A stretch of DNA of 33,310 nt from Verrucomicrobiota bacterium (GCA_022709905.1 JAKLHY010000077.1:1-33310), one strand, 5' to 3'; positions 24,260 through 33,165 are shown, counted from the stretch's first letter. Program-made: numbers and translations. The notes: a model not told the origin generated them from the letters alone.

Positions 24260-24583
24260 CGATCGTCTGGATTCATCATCTGCTTACCTGGAGACCATCG
24301 AAACAGGGCAGGGGAGGTGTCGGATTCCCCTCCCCGTCTTTTGCATTTGCATTGCATTTTTATCCAGTAAGCTTTGAGGCGGATCTGATCGGGATTTTGC
24401 CCCCAAAACCCGGAAACCAGGTTCGACCAGGCGCAAGCTATTTTCCAGCGTCATGCACTCAGCTTGCAGCGACACGGAAAACCATATTTAAGCCAACCTA
24501 ATAACCATCATAAGGGCACTAGGCAACTTCTGCCTATCGGTTTCTTTAACGATAAAAAGTTGTCCGTTGTCCGCGTCTTTTTC
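24260..24583. other. non-coding region before the right end
   Basis: No credible gene is present. The region holds the terminator at 24311-24342 and two TTGTCC boxes in direct order at 24560-24565 and 24567-24572, probably outliers of the right-end binding region. Confidence 0.55.
24311..24342 (+). terminator. intrinsic terminator of the paralogue pair
   Basis: GGGGAGG (24311-24317) pairs with CCTCCCC (24329-24335), followed by GTCTTTT. It lies about 50 bp after the stop of the second paralogue. Confidence 0.75.
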
Positions 24584-24837
24584 TTCACTGATAATTTGTC
24601 CGGAATTTTGCGTTCATCTTGTCCCGGTTTTCGTATGTCATTGGTCTATAGTGAATAGCAGAACGGACAAGATGACGTGAAAAACCGGACAAATTATCAC
24701 AAGCCTCCAAAATTCCGGACAAATAGGCCCTTCGAAAATCGGCCTTTTTTCAGTCGTAAGCCATTGATTTTAAGGCTTATTCAACATGTTCAGGCCTAAT
24801 TCAGGTTTCGGACAATTTGTCAGTGAAGACTCAACTC
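24584..24837. repeat. right end of the element with nested copies of the end sequence
   Basis: The outermost site is the inverted TTCACTGA with GGACAA at 24810-24827. Further in, GGACAA boxes lie at 24717, 24687 and 24665; the latter two with AAATTATCA (24691-24699) form an inverted copy of the left end. Facing it, 24584-24624 repeats the left end in direct orientation (TTCACTGATAATTTGTCCGG, then TTGTCC). Thus 24584-24699 is itself bounded by two inverted end sequences. A small AAGCC...GGCTT stem lies between the inner and outer sites. Confidence 0.7.
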
Positions 24838-24842
24838 AGATT
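24838..24842. repeat. candidate 5-bp target-site duplication, right copy (AGATT)
   Basis: This AGATT matches 9226-9230. See the left copy for the alternative 4-bp reading. Confidence 0.45.
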
Positions 24843-24869
24843 ACCAGGATCCCGCCATGGAGATCGATT
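24838..24869 (-). pseudogene. 5'-side piece of the small gene disrupted by the element (right flank)
   Basis: 24839-24869 aligns to 23614-23644 with 4 mismatches in 31 and reads IDLHGGILVI on the minus strand, against IDTHGRILVI in the element copy. Homology stops at about 24869, followed by AT-rich DNA, so only a short remnant of the target gene is present. Confidence 0.65.
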
Positions 24870-24962
24870 AATTAAATATAACAAATATTGTGCGAAAATC
24901 ATATTCTTATCAAAGGCCGTTGATTAGGGCGTGGGTTGAGTGAGGTTCAGCGTTGGACGGGA

Positions 24963-26165
24963 TTATCGATGGGACCAGCCGAAACGGCTGCTGAGCGGCC
25001 AATAAACGAATCCGGATTTGCCGATGACCTTTTCTCTTGGGAAATCGCCCCAGTATCGGGAGTCGTAGCTGTTCATCGTATTGTCGCCCATGACGAGATA
25101 ATGGTTAGGACGGACGCTGAAGACGTTGGTTTCGGAATGAAAAAGCGGCGCGATGCCTGGTCTCTGGAATTTTTCGCCGACGGTTTCGTTGACGTGGCCG
25201 AAGTAGGAGTATTCTTTGGGTGTGGGCTCGAAGGCATAGACCATCTCGAAGTGTGGTGTTGAGGCGTCGAGTCGGTTGCCATTGAGGACGAGGTGCTGGT
25301 CATTTCCGATTTGGACCTGGTCACCGCCGATGGCGATCAGGCGTTTAATGTAGAACGTATCCTGTTGAAGATCAGGGATTCCTGTGGTTTCGAAGATGAC
25401 GATTTCGCCGCGTCTGGGTTGACGGAAGTTGTAGGTCATGCGGTTGACGAAGAGATGATCGCCGGCGACGACTTTGAGTTTAAGGATGTCTTCGCCTTTT
25501 TGGAATCGATGTCCGGGTTTGATCCCGGAATGGTAGAACATGAGGTGATCGGGTTGAATGCCGGGGCGGGCTGGCAGATTGGAGGGTGGGAACCAGATAT
25601 CGTACCAGTGGTTGCCGACTCTGAATCTCTGTTTTTTAACGAAAGGCAGGATTTGTCGTGGGGCCTCGATGGCCTCCAATTCGCCTTCTTCGACGGCTGT
25701 CACATGGTAATAGGAGGTTCCGTAGAACCAGGAATCGATGAATTTGGCGATGCCGGTCGGGATGGAAAAGCCGGATTGTTCTTTGAGGTTATCGCAAGTG
25801 ATTCCGTATAAGGTGGGCTGCATGGAGCCGGTGGGAATCTTCATCGGTTGCAGCATGAAGGTGCGGATCGCCATGGCCACGGTGATGGCGACGAGGATGA
25901 CTTCGACATTCTCCCGGATCGAGGCATGGGGGTAAGGTTTGAGCCATTTATTGGCGGTTTCCTCGAGGGCCTTCATTTTTTCAATCAAGTCGGTCTTGCT
26001 GGAACCGCCTGAGAGTGAGGCGCGCAGGCTGTCGGTGGAATTCTGGATATTTTGAATGGCGTTGGCGGACAGGAGATCGCGTTGGGCGTGGAGGAGCCGC
26101 AGGACGTGTTTGCGCATTTCCACGGCTTGGCGCACCGTGCGCGAGAGGAACCAGCGTAAGATCAT
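24963..26165 (-). CDS. lepB: signal peptidase I
   Basis: Signal peptidase I removes signal peptides of exported proteins at the periplasmic face of the inner membrane. The 400-residue product carries the family boxes: the membrane segment VEVILVAITVAMAIRTFML (about 88-105), PTGSMQPTL with catalytic Ser114, GDHLFVNRMTYNFRQPRRGE, FYIKRLIAIGGDQV with catalytic Lys274, and VMGDNTMNSYDSRYWG near 358-373. The N-terminal 85 residues form a charged helical extension with no close counterpart in the core family, and there is an insertion between the Ser and Lys boxes. It follows lepA by 32 bp in the same direction, the conserved lepA-lepB operon. Confidence 0.95.
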   Translation of the reverse strand: MILRWFLSRTVRQAVEMRKHVLRLLHAQRDLLSANAIQNIQNSTDSLRASLSGGSSKTDLIEKMKALEETANKWLKPYPHASIRENVEVILVAITVAMAIRTFMLQPMKIPTGSMQPTLYGITCDNLKEQSGFSIPTGIAKFIDSWFYGTSYYHVTAVEEGELEAIEAPRQILPFVKKQRFRVGNHWYDIWFPPSNLPARPGIQPDHLMFYHSGIKPGHRFQKGEDILKLKVVAGDHLFVNRMTYNFRQPRRGEIVIFETTGIPDLQQDTFYIKRLIAIGGDQVQIGNDQHLVLNGNRLDASTPHFEMVYAFEPTPKEYSYFGHVNETVGEKFQRPGIAPLFHSETNVFSVRPNHYLVMGDNTMNSYDSRYWGDFPREKVIGKSGFVYWPLSSRFGWSHR

Positions 26166-26197
26166 AAAGGAAGGAGTTGGAATTCAGCGGACGCAGT

Positions 26198-27988
26198 TCA
26201 GGCTTTGAGGACCTCGATGAAGGCCTCTTGGGGGATATGGACCGTGCCGATGGATTTCATCCGTTTTTTGCCTTCCTTTTGTTTTTCGAGGAGTTTTCGT
26301 TTCCGGGTGATATCGCCGCCGTAGCATTTGGCTGTGACGTCTTTGCGGTAGGCGCGGACGGTTTCGCGGGCGACGATTTTTCCGCCGATGGCGGCCTGGA
26401 TGGCGACTTGGAATTGTTGTTGAGGAATGACGTCGCGCAACTTGGCGGCAAGCGCCCTGCCCCGGTATTCGGCTTTGGAACGATGCACGATGCAGGAGAA
26501 AGCGTCGACCGGCTCGCCATTGACCAGCATATCGAGTTTCACCATATCGGATTGCTGGTAATCGTCGTGCTCGTAATCCATGGAACCGTAGCCATGAGTC
26601 AGGCTTTTAATGCGGTCATGGAAATCGATCAAGATTTCATTCAGGGGCAGACGGCAGGTCATCATGACACGCCGGGGATCCAGGGTTTCGGTATGATCCG
26701 GTGAGCCGCGTTTCTCGGTGACCAAGGCCAGCATATCGCCGATGTTTTCGTTCGGGCAGATGATAAAGGCCTTCACCGTGGGTTCTTCGATGAAATCGAT
26801 CAGGGTAGGCTCGGGGAGAAAGACGGGGTTATCGATCGTTTTCAGTTCGCCATTGGTCATTTTGACGCGGTAAATGACGCTGGGATAGGTGGCGATGATA
26901 TCCATGTTGTATTCACGACGCAATCGTTCCTGGACGATTTCGAGGTGCAACAGGCCGAGGAACCCGCATCGGAATCCGAAGCCGAGGGCCACGGAGCTTT
27001 CGGATTGGTAGACAAAGGCGGGATCGTTAAGCTGGAGTTTGGCGAGGTTGGTCTTGAGGTGTTCGTAATCGGCGGTATTAATCGGATAGATGCCGCTGAA
27101 GACCATGGGATGGATTTCCTGGAATCCGGCCAGGGCGGGAGCGGGATGGCGGGTCTCGGTGAGTGTATCCCCCATTTTGACGTCGAGGGGGCTTTTGATA
27201 TTGGCCGTGAAATAGCCGGTTTCGCCCAATTCGAGGGCCTCGCGGACGTAGGGTTTGGGATTGAAGCTGCCGACCTCTTTGATTTCGACCGTTTTGCCGG
27301 AGTGCAGGAGGAGGGCTTGCATGCCGGCTTTGAGGGTGCCGTTGAAGATTCGGACGTGGTTAACGACGCCTTTGAAGGTATCGAAAAAGGAATCGAAAGT
27401 CAGGGCTTGAAGGGATCCCACGCCGGTCGACTTTGGCGCGGGGATTCGGGTGACGATGGCTTCGAGGATTTCCTCGATGCCGATTCCTTCCTTGGCGCTG
27501 GCAAGGATGGCAGATTCGGCCGGGATGGCCAGGATTTCCTCGAGTTGGACCTTGGCCTGTTCCACATTGGCATGCGGGAGATCGATCTTATTGATGACCG
27601 GAATGATTTCGAGGTTTTTGCGCATGGCCAGGTGAAGGTTGGCCACCGTTTGCGCTTCGACGCCCTGGGAGGCATCGATGATCAGGAGGGCGCCTTCGCA
27701 CGCGCTGAGGCTGCGGGAGACTTCGTAGGTAAAATCGACATGGCCGGGGGTGTCGATGAGATTGAGCTCGTAGGTTTGCCCGTCTTTGGCGGTGTACATC
27801 ATGGTGACGGGATGGGCCTTGATGGTGATGCCGCGTTCCCGTTCGAGGTCCATGGAATCGAGCAACTGATCCTGCATTTCGCGCTGGCTGATGGTTCCAG
27901 TGCGAAAAAGCAAACGATCCGACAAGGTGGTCTTGCCGTGATCAATGTGAGCAATAATGCAAAAATTCCGTATCAGTTCCGTCTTCAT
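26198..27988 (-). CDS. lepA: elongation factor 4 (LepA), ribosome-associated GTPase
   Basis: EF4 is a translational GTPase that binds the ribosome and affects elongation or initiation under stress. The 596-residue product shows G1 AHIDHGKTTLSDRLL, G3 DTPGHVDF, G4 NKIDLPHANVEQ, and the diagnostic LepA C-terminal segment KRKLLEKQKEGKKRMK. The start is placed at ATG 27988 (MKTELIRNFCIIAHIDHGK), which gives the family length; the open frame continues to 28339 only because the neighbouring gene overlaps it in another frame. The next gene downstream is lepB. Confidence 0.96.
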   Translation of the reverse strand: MKTELIRNFCIIAHIDHGKTTLSDRLLFRTGTISQREMQDQLLDSMDLERERGITIKAHPVTMMYTAKDGQTYELNLIDTPGHVDFTYEVSRSLSACEGALLIIDASQGVEAQTVANLHLAMRKNLEIIPVINKIDLPHANVEQAKVQLEEILAIPAESAILASAKEGIGIEEILEAIVTRIPAPKSTGVGSLQALTFDSFFDTFKGVVNHVRIFNGTLKAGMQALLLHSGKTVEIKEVGSFNPKPYVREALELGETGYFTANIKSPLDVKMGDTLTETRHPAPALAGFQEIHPMVFSGIYPINTADYEHLKTNLAKLQLNDPAFVYQSESSVALGFGFRCGFLGLLHLEIVQERLRREYNMDIIATYPSVIYRVKMTNGELKTIDNPVFLPEPTLIDFIEEPTVKAFIICPNENIGDMLALVTEKRGSPDHTETLDPRRVMMTCRLPLNEILIDFHDRIKSLTHGYGSMDYEHDDYQQSDMVKLDMLVNGEPVDAFSCIVHRSKAEYRGRALAAKLRDVIPQQQFQVAIQAAIGGKIVARETVRAYRKDVTAKCYGGDITRKRKLLEKQKEGKKRMKSIGTVHIPQEAFIEVLKA

Positions 27989-28107
27989 GAATACCGCCAA
28001 CACGCCCGGCGCCGGTTTTCGGCGCTTGAACCTTCCAAAGAAGCCTAATGATGCGCTTCCTGCAAGAAGATACTGAGCTCCGGCAGGAATCAAAAGGGAA
28101 AAATGCG

Positions 28108-29100
28108 TCAGAACCCGATCCCTTGCAGGGCGAGGGCGAGGCATCCTGAAAGGACAGCGGCCAGCCAGATGATGAGGACGGCCCCTGCCCTGCTCCATCC
28201 ACGCCTGACTAATCGATGGGACCAATGGTTGTTGTCGCCCACATAGAACGGCTGGCCCAGGCGCCAGCGCAGGATCACCACCCAAACCAGGTCTGCCAGA
28301 GGCACAGCCAGAATCAGCAACGGGCTTAACACGGCCCAACGATTGGGATTCTGGAGGTTGTGGAAATGCGGCAGCACGGCCATGACGGCGGCCAGAAACC
28401 CTACGAGATGGCTCCCGGCATCTCCCAGGAACACGCTGGCCCGGGGATAGTTAAATGGAAGAAAACCCAGCAAGGCCCCGGTGGTTAGCAAGGCCATGGT
28501 TGCGACCAGATACTGGCCTTGAATCGCCCCACTCACCGCGAAGAAGAAGCCGGCAATCGCGCCCAAACCGGCGCACAACCCGTTCATGTTATCCATGAAA
28601 TTGAACGCGTTGGTCACGGTCACAATCCACAGAACCGTCACCGCGAAACTGAAGATCTCACTGGGCACGAACAAGGTAATGCGGATGCCGGAACAGGCCA
28701 CGAGACTGGCGAGCAGGAGCTGGCCGGCGAATTTGATCCGGGGCCGGAGTTCGTATCGGTCGTCGAGCCATCCCAGGACGACCATTCCGAGTGCGGCGGC
28801 GAGCAGGGCCAGGACCTGAATGCCTCGCCGGCTCAAGCCGTAGCGGAGAAGCCCCGATTCGGTTCCGGGGGCAAGTTGTCCATGGAGCAAGAGAATTCCG
28901 GCCAATACGGGGATCATCATGCCCGTAAAAACAGCCAATCCACCGGCCAATGGGACGGGCCGATGATGGATTTTGCGGTGGCCAGGGTCATCGACCAAAC
29001 CCGAGCGCCGGGCCCAGGCCCTCCAAAGCGGCGTGCAACAGAGAGTGGTCAAGGCGGCGGCGCCTAACGCTGACAAATAGAGATTAAATGGAAAAACCAT
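28108..29100 (-). CDS. WecA/TagO-like polyprenyl-phosphate sugar-1-phosphate transferase
   Basis: Members of this membrane family load a UDP-sugar onto undecaprenyl phosphate to start O-antigen, teichoic acid or other envelope glycans. The 330-residue protein has about ten membrane segments and the family motifs: LVDDPGHRKIHHRPVPLAGG near 35, GWLDDRYEL near 110, NAFNFMDNMNGL near 163, FLGDAGSHLVGF near 225 and NNHWSHRLVRRG near 287. The second Asp of the DxxDG motif is Asn here (DNMNG). It is encoded next to a GT4 glycosyltransferase and a DUF2723 protein, so an envelope or exopolysaccharide role is likely; the sugar is unknown. Confidence 0.88.
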   Translation of the reverse strand: MVFPFNLYLSALGAAALTTLCCTPLWRAWARRSGLVDDPGHRKIHHRPVPLAGGLAVFTGMMIPVLAGILLLHGQLAPGTESGLLRYGLSRRGIQVLALLAAALGMVVLGWLDDRYELRPRIKFAGQLLLASLVACSGIRITLFVPSEIFSFAVTVLWIVTVTNAFNFMDNMNGLCAGLGAIAGFFFAVSGAIQGQYLVATMALLTTGALLGFLPFNYPRASVFLGDAGSHLVGFLAAVMAVLPHFHNLQNPNRWAVLSPLLILAVPLADLVWVVILRWRLGQPFYVGDNNHWSHRLVRRGWSRAGAVLIIWLAAVLSGCLALALQGIGF

Positions 29101-29114
29101 CCGATAAATTCCAG

Positions 29115-30299
29115 TTATGCCGTGGCCGCCGATTTTCGCAAGCCTCGTTCTTCCAACAGCCGATGATACAAGGCGGTCAGATCTTCGACCATCTTCTCCA
29201 CGGCGAAGTGGCTTCGAACAAGTTCCCGGCCCGCGGCGCCCATCTGAGAACGCAGATCGGTGGAGTGCAGCAAACGCAGCACACGATCGGTCAATATCGG
29301 GTGATCGCCTATCGGCACGAGAAATCCCGTTTTTCCATCCTTGCAGACCTCCCCTGCCCCATCTGAATCATAGGCAATCACCGGCCGTCCCGCTGCCAAG
29401 GCTTGGGCGAGGGCCCGCGGAAGTCCTTCTCGCCTGGACAAATGGACGAGGAGATCCATTGCGCCCACCAAACCGGGAATTTCTTCGGGGGGCACCAGGC
29501 CGGTGAAGACAAAAGACCGCTGTAATCCGAGGCGGTTCACCTGATCTTCAATCCGCTGACGCCATATTCCATCTCCGACCAGGAGAAAACGGACATTCGG
29601 ACATTGCGAGACGACAGGGCGGGCCACAGCCAGCAGGTCATCGTGGCCCTTGAGGGGAAACAAGCGCGCGATTTTACCCACGACAAGGTCTTCCGGCTTC
29701 AGTCCGTATCGTTGGCGAAGTCTATTGTCCGGGCCGGACTCGAGGTAGGGTTTGAGGTCAAAACCGCTGAAAATGCGGGTATACTGAGCCTCACGTCCGA
29801 TGCCGGCCTTGAGGTATTGTTGTTTCATGGCATCGGCGACGGTTACGAAGTGATCGGTGGCGCGTCCGGCGGCGCGTTCGGCGGCCCGGTAAATGAGGTT
29901 GGGGATCGGGCCCTGAAAAGGGCCAAACGACGGGCCGTGGATGGTGTGCAATATCAGCGGAACCCGGGCTTGGCGCGCGGCCAGCCGCCCCAAAATGCCC
30001 GCCTTGCCGCTATGCGTGTGAACAATGAGGGGGCGCAGTTCACGGAAACACCGATTCAACTGCCTGAAAGCGATGAGATCATGCCAAGGATGAACCGGAC
30101 GCACCAGGGAAGGCAAGAGCGTGAGTAATCCGGAAACGGCGCCGGCCTGGCTTTCCAAGGATCCTTCCGGGCCCCGGGCTGGACCGCTGATGAGGCGCAC
30201 ATCCCATTCCGGGTTCCGGCGGAGCCCCAGAACAGAAGCCACGGTGTTTTCCTGGGCGCCGCCGATGATCAGGCGGGTGATGACATGAATGACCCGCAT
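29115..30299 (-). CDS. GT4-family glycosyltransferase
   Basis: The 394-residue GT-B enzyme would transfer a sugar from a nucleotide sugar with retention. The N-terminal domain begins VIHVITRLIIGGAQENT and holds VHTHSGKAGILGRLAA; the C-terminal domain has VGKIARLFPLKGHDDLL, RFLLVGDGIW, and the donor-binding EGLPRALAQALAAGRPVIA, in which the second Glu of the usual E-x7-E is Gln, a common variant. It lies 7 bp before the DUF2723 gene's stop and 14 bp after the next gene's start, forming an operon with the WecA-like enzyme. Acceptor and sugar cannot be told from sequence. Confidence 0.92.
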   Translation of the reverse strand: MRVIHVITRLIIGGAQENTVASVLGLRRNPEWDVRLISGPARGPEGSLESQAGAVSGLLTLLPSLVRPVHPWHDLIAFRQLNRCFRELRPLIVHTHSGKAGILGRLAARQARVPLILHTIHGPSFGPFQGPIPNLIYRAAERAAGRATDHFVTVADAMKQQYLKAGIGREAQYTRIFSGFDLKPYLESGPDNRLRQRYGLKPEDLVVGKIARLFPLKGHDDLLAVARPVVSQCPNVRFLLVGDGIWRQRIEDQVNRLGLQRSFVFTGLVPPEEIPGLVGAMDLLVHLSRREGLPRALAQALAAGRPVIAYDSDGAGEVCKDGKTGFLVPIGDHPILTDRVLRLLHSTDLRSQMGAAGRELVRSHFAVEKMVEDLTALYHRLLEERGLRKSAATA

Positions 30300-30306
30300 C
30301 GGCGTT

Positions 30307-33165
30307 CTATCCGCCGGACTTCAGCGCCTTAAGGCGTTCGCGGACGGCCTCAATCTCGATCGTGCCCGCCGGGGCGAACTCCAGGAATTGCTCGAAGTAA
30401 CTGATCGCTTTGCGGCGCTCCTGACGGCGGTCCGCGATCTCGCCCAGGCCATAAAATGCGGAATGGAGTTTTGGCAATCGTTCCAGCAGGGCGAGATAGT
30501 CTTTTTCGGCCTCATCGAGTTTGTCGAGCTGCAGTTGGGCGATGGCGCGATTCATGAGGGCGGCCTCGTTCTGGGGTTCCTTCTGAAGGACAACATTCAA
30601 GGGAGGAACAGCCCCGGCGTAATTCTGGAGCTGGATGCACAACGCGCCCTTGTTCAGCAGAGCCTTGACATTATGCGGATCGATTTTCAGCTGTCGTTCG
30701 ACCGCCTCGAGGGCATTGGTAAAACGTTTGGTTAGGAGACTGATCTGGAAAACGGTTTCCGGAATGGTCGGATCGCCTGGAAATTTCTCTTGTGCTTCCA
30801 GGAGGACTTTTTCGGCGGCCGACAGGTTTGTTTGGGCAAACAACGCCCAGGCTTCCAGTCGCATGATCTCGGATTGTTGATCGAGGCTGAGGGGAATGGG
30901 AGGCTGTTTGTTTCTGATATCCGCGATCAGTTGTAGGGACAGCTCCGGCCGTCTGCCCTTGAGGTAAACATTGCCGAGCCACATGCTGGCCGTGATGGAT
31001 CCCGGGTCCAATTCGAGCACGCGCCGGAACGATTGGGCCGCTTGCCGCAAAGAGGCAGGGGTATCCCCAGGGGCCATCATGAAGTCCTCTCCAATTTTTT
31101 GGGAGAATCCGGGCTCGTCAAACGGCCCATCCTCGCGCAAAAGCGCGGCCCAATTGCGACTTTTCATCAGGTCGGCCGTGTCCGGATCCAGCTTGACCTG
31201 GCTCACCTGCGATTGTCGCCGTTGAACGTTGTAGAGGGCGTTGATGACGGCCGCGGCGTTTTCCGGATTCAATTCAGCCGCCATGTCCAGCCAGGGCTTG
31301 GCCTCTTCCCACTGGCCCACTTTTTGCAGTTCCACCGCCCAAGCGTTCAAGGCGCGGGAATAAAAGTTCGCCACAAATCGAGCGTCGGTGAGCCCTGTGG
31401 CGCGATCCTTGTCCCGGGTTGGCCGGGGAAACCGATCCAGCTCGGGCTTGTATTCATTCCAGAACTTGCGGGCGGCTCCGAGATCATTTTCGCTTAACGG
31501 TGGAGGATAGATTTCATTGGGCGCATAGGCCTGCATCCGGTAGATCAATCCTTGCGGGTGACGATAAAAACCCTCGGCATAGAAGCTGGCGCTGGGATGA
31601 AGGTAGTAAACCTGATTGGAACGCGCCAGGAGGGTCAGTATCTTGACGCAGGAGATGAGATCCATTTCCTGGCCGGGATTCTTGGGATCCCGGAAGTCCG
31701 GCCAGCGTTCGCCGTGACGTTCGCGCATTCTCTTCAGGTAGATCGGATTGGAGAGCGATCGGGTATCCACGCCGATGAATTGGGCGCGGTTGGGTGATTG
31801 GGCGATGCCCAGTTCAAAGAGCAGCAGGGTCATCGGCTCGTCGCTGAGCACAAGGCCGGGGCGATCGCCCATGGACGCAATGATGTGTTGAGATAACCGG
31901 GCAAGCGTCTGGCCGGAATTGGAGCGAATTTCGGGCAGGTTGCGATACACTAAAACGGCTGGCACGATGATGATCGAAAGCCAAACGGCGCCCATCAGCA
32001 GCCGTTCCAGCAGGGTGCCGATCGGGGAACCATGGCGGCGATGTCGGCCGCGCTCCGGCGTGCCGATGAGCAAAAAATAGCCGCTGAAGTACCCCACGCT
32101 CAATGCCCCCAGGTAATAAAAAGGCAGGAATGGCAATCCGTAACCCAATTGGCGGGGACTGAACGGCGGATCAAAAGCCACCCAAAGACAGGCCACCAGA
32201 AAGAGCAGATGCACTACTCGAAACATGAATTGGGACATGATCGATCCGATGATGCTGGTATCGCCCAGGGAAGAAGGCCATCGGATGCCCATGAAGGCCA
32301 CGGGCAGAATCGAAGTCAACCCACAGAGGATCACAATGTACTTGGGGAAAATGGCCAGCATGAACTTTTGATGTCCCAGCTGGGTTTTCATGAGTTGCCA
32401 GAATGAATAATGTCCCTGGTTCTGGATCCATTCGACTGTGGGAAGCACGAAATAGGGCAGCAATCCAATCACTCCCAGGGCGGCCAGGGTGGCCAACAGG
32501 CGAAAATCAAACAGGCTGACGCCTTTAATCCAGAACAAAGCCGCCAGAAACAACGGGAAGAACGCGATCATCGCGTAGTTGTTGGTCACGGCCAGCCCAT
32601 AGGCCAGTGCCATTTGATAAAGCCATCCATTCCATTCATCCTGCCGATGTTCCAGGAGGCATCGGATGATGAAGGCGAACAACAGGAGGTTCAACGACTC
32701 GCCGGTAGCCGCGGTGGCATGTTCCCAAAAACTCAACTGCAGGCCACAGACCAGGGCGGCCAACACGGGGGGCAGCCAGGCCGAAGAAATGGTCAGACAG
32801 GAATACTCACTGGGTTCGCGTTGCCGTTGATCCCGGGTGCGATCGTGCGGCAGCAGGGCCACGGAACGGGCCAACAAACCGACGGTGCCCGCGGCGCAGA
32901 GCGCGGAGAAAATGTTTAGCGCCAAAACCTGCCAGGCCGGGGATAAGAACTTGAACGGCAGAAACAGCAGGTAAGCCAATGGCCCTTGCAGGTTCAAAGT
33001 CCACCAGTCCACACCGGTTGCTTTGCTGACCACAGGGAGGCTCGATAGTGTCACCCAATGATTCAAAGTAACCAGGTAAACTACCAGAGCCGCTCCGGCA
33101 ATTAACCAAGGCAGGCATGTTTGAACAAAACCGGACTGTTCCTGAGGTAATTGCTCATCTTGCAT
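30307..33165 (-). CDS. DUF2723 membrane protein with TPR repeats
   Basis: The 952-residue protein begins with a multi-pass membrane domain (residues about 15-415) of the DUF2723 family, which is related in layout to protein O-mannosyltransferases: LVTLNHWVTLSSLPVVSKAT in the first loop, then HATAATGESLNLLLFAFIIR. The middle (about 415-640) is an exported or cytoplasmic linker domain. The C-terminal part (about 640-945) consists of TPR-like helical repeats, for example FRRVLELDPGSITASMWLGN and QLKIDPHNVKALLNKGALCI. It is the first visible gene of the envelope operon. A glycosyl-transfer role is inferred from family likeness and neighbours. Confidence 0.88.
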   Translation of the reverse strand: MQDEQLPQEQSGFVQTCLPWLIAGAALVVYLVTLNHWVTLSSLPVVSKATGVDWWTLNLQGPLAYLLFLPFKFLSPAWQVLALNIFSALCAAGTVGLLARSVALLPHDRTRDQRQREPSEYSCLTISSAWLPPVLAALVCGLQLSFWEHATAATGESLNLLLFAFIIRCLLEHRQDEWNGWLYQMALAYGLAVTNNYAMIAFFPLFLAALFWIKGVSLFDFRLLATLAALGVIGLLPYFVLPTVEWIQNQGHYSFWQLMKTQLGHQKFMLAIFPKYIVILCGLTSILPVAFMGIRWPSSLGDTSIIGSIMSQFMFRVVHLLFLVACLWVAFDPPFSPRQLGYGLPFLPFYYLGALSVGYFSGYFLLIGTPERGRHRRHGSPIGTLLERLLMGAVWLSIIIVPAVLVYRNLPEIRSNSGQTLARLSQHIIASMGDRPGLVLSDEPMTLLLFELGIAQSPNRAQFIGVDTRSLSNPIYLKRMRERHGERWPDFRDPKNPGQEMDLISCVKILTLLARSNQVYYLHPSASFYAEGFYRHPQGLIYRMQAYAPNEIYPPPLSENDLGAARKFWNEYKPELDRFPRPTRDKDRATGLTDARFVANFYSRALNAWAVELQKVGQWEEAKPWLDMAAELNPENAAAVINALYNVQRRQSQVSQVKLDPDTADLMKSRNWAALLREDGPFDEPGFSQKIGEDFMMAPGDTPASLRQAAQSFRRVLELDPGSITASMWLGNVYLKGRRPELSLQLIADIRNKQPPIPLSLDQQSEIMRLEAWALFAQTNLSAAEKVLLEAQEKFPGDPTIPETVFQISLLTKRFTNALEAVERQLKIDPHNVKALLNKGALCIQLQNYAGAVPPLNVVLQKEPQNEAALMNRAIAQLQLDKLDEAEKDYLALLERLPKLHSAFYGLGEIADRRQERRKAISYFEQFLEFAPAGTIEIEAVRERLKALKSGG

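Larger units (their letters stand above)
9231..24837. mobile_element. 15.6-kb Mu-like transposable phage-like element
   Basis: The element carries a MuA-type transposase and MuB/TnsC-type ATPase at the left, a set of virion genes (decoration protein, major capsid protein, head morphogenesis, tape measure), a CI-like repressor and a small-gene cassette at the right. Both ends bear TTCACTGA-type sequence in inverted orientation (9237 and 24827) followed inward by TTGTCC boxes. It is much shorter than Mu-like phages (usually 35-40 kb). I find no portal, terminase, protease, tail tube or sheath, baseplate, fibre or lysis gene. It is a deleted prophage, or a compact satellite-like element that borrows missing parts. 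Exact termini are inferred from the flanking match to 23548-23787 and the AGATT duplication. Confidence 0.75.

Noticed and set aside
24284..24658. Short frames of about 63 codons on both strands before the right end
   Set aside because: They overlap the terminator and end-binding sites, have no ribosome sites and no protein-like pattern.
26945..28048. Long plus-strand frame of 367 codons opposite lepA
   Set aside because: It is antisense to a well-supported gene and has the Gly/Asp/Phe-rich composition typical of a reverse-frame shadow in GC-rich DNA. The same applies to 7252-8163.
27989..28339. N-terminal extension of elongation factor 4
   Set aside because: The open frame continues upstream, but it is the shadow of the WecA-like gene and contains no LepA-like sequence; ATG 27988 gives the family start and length.
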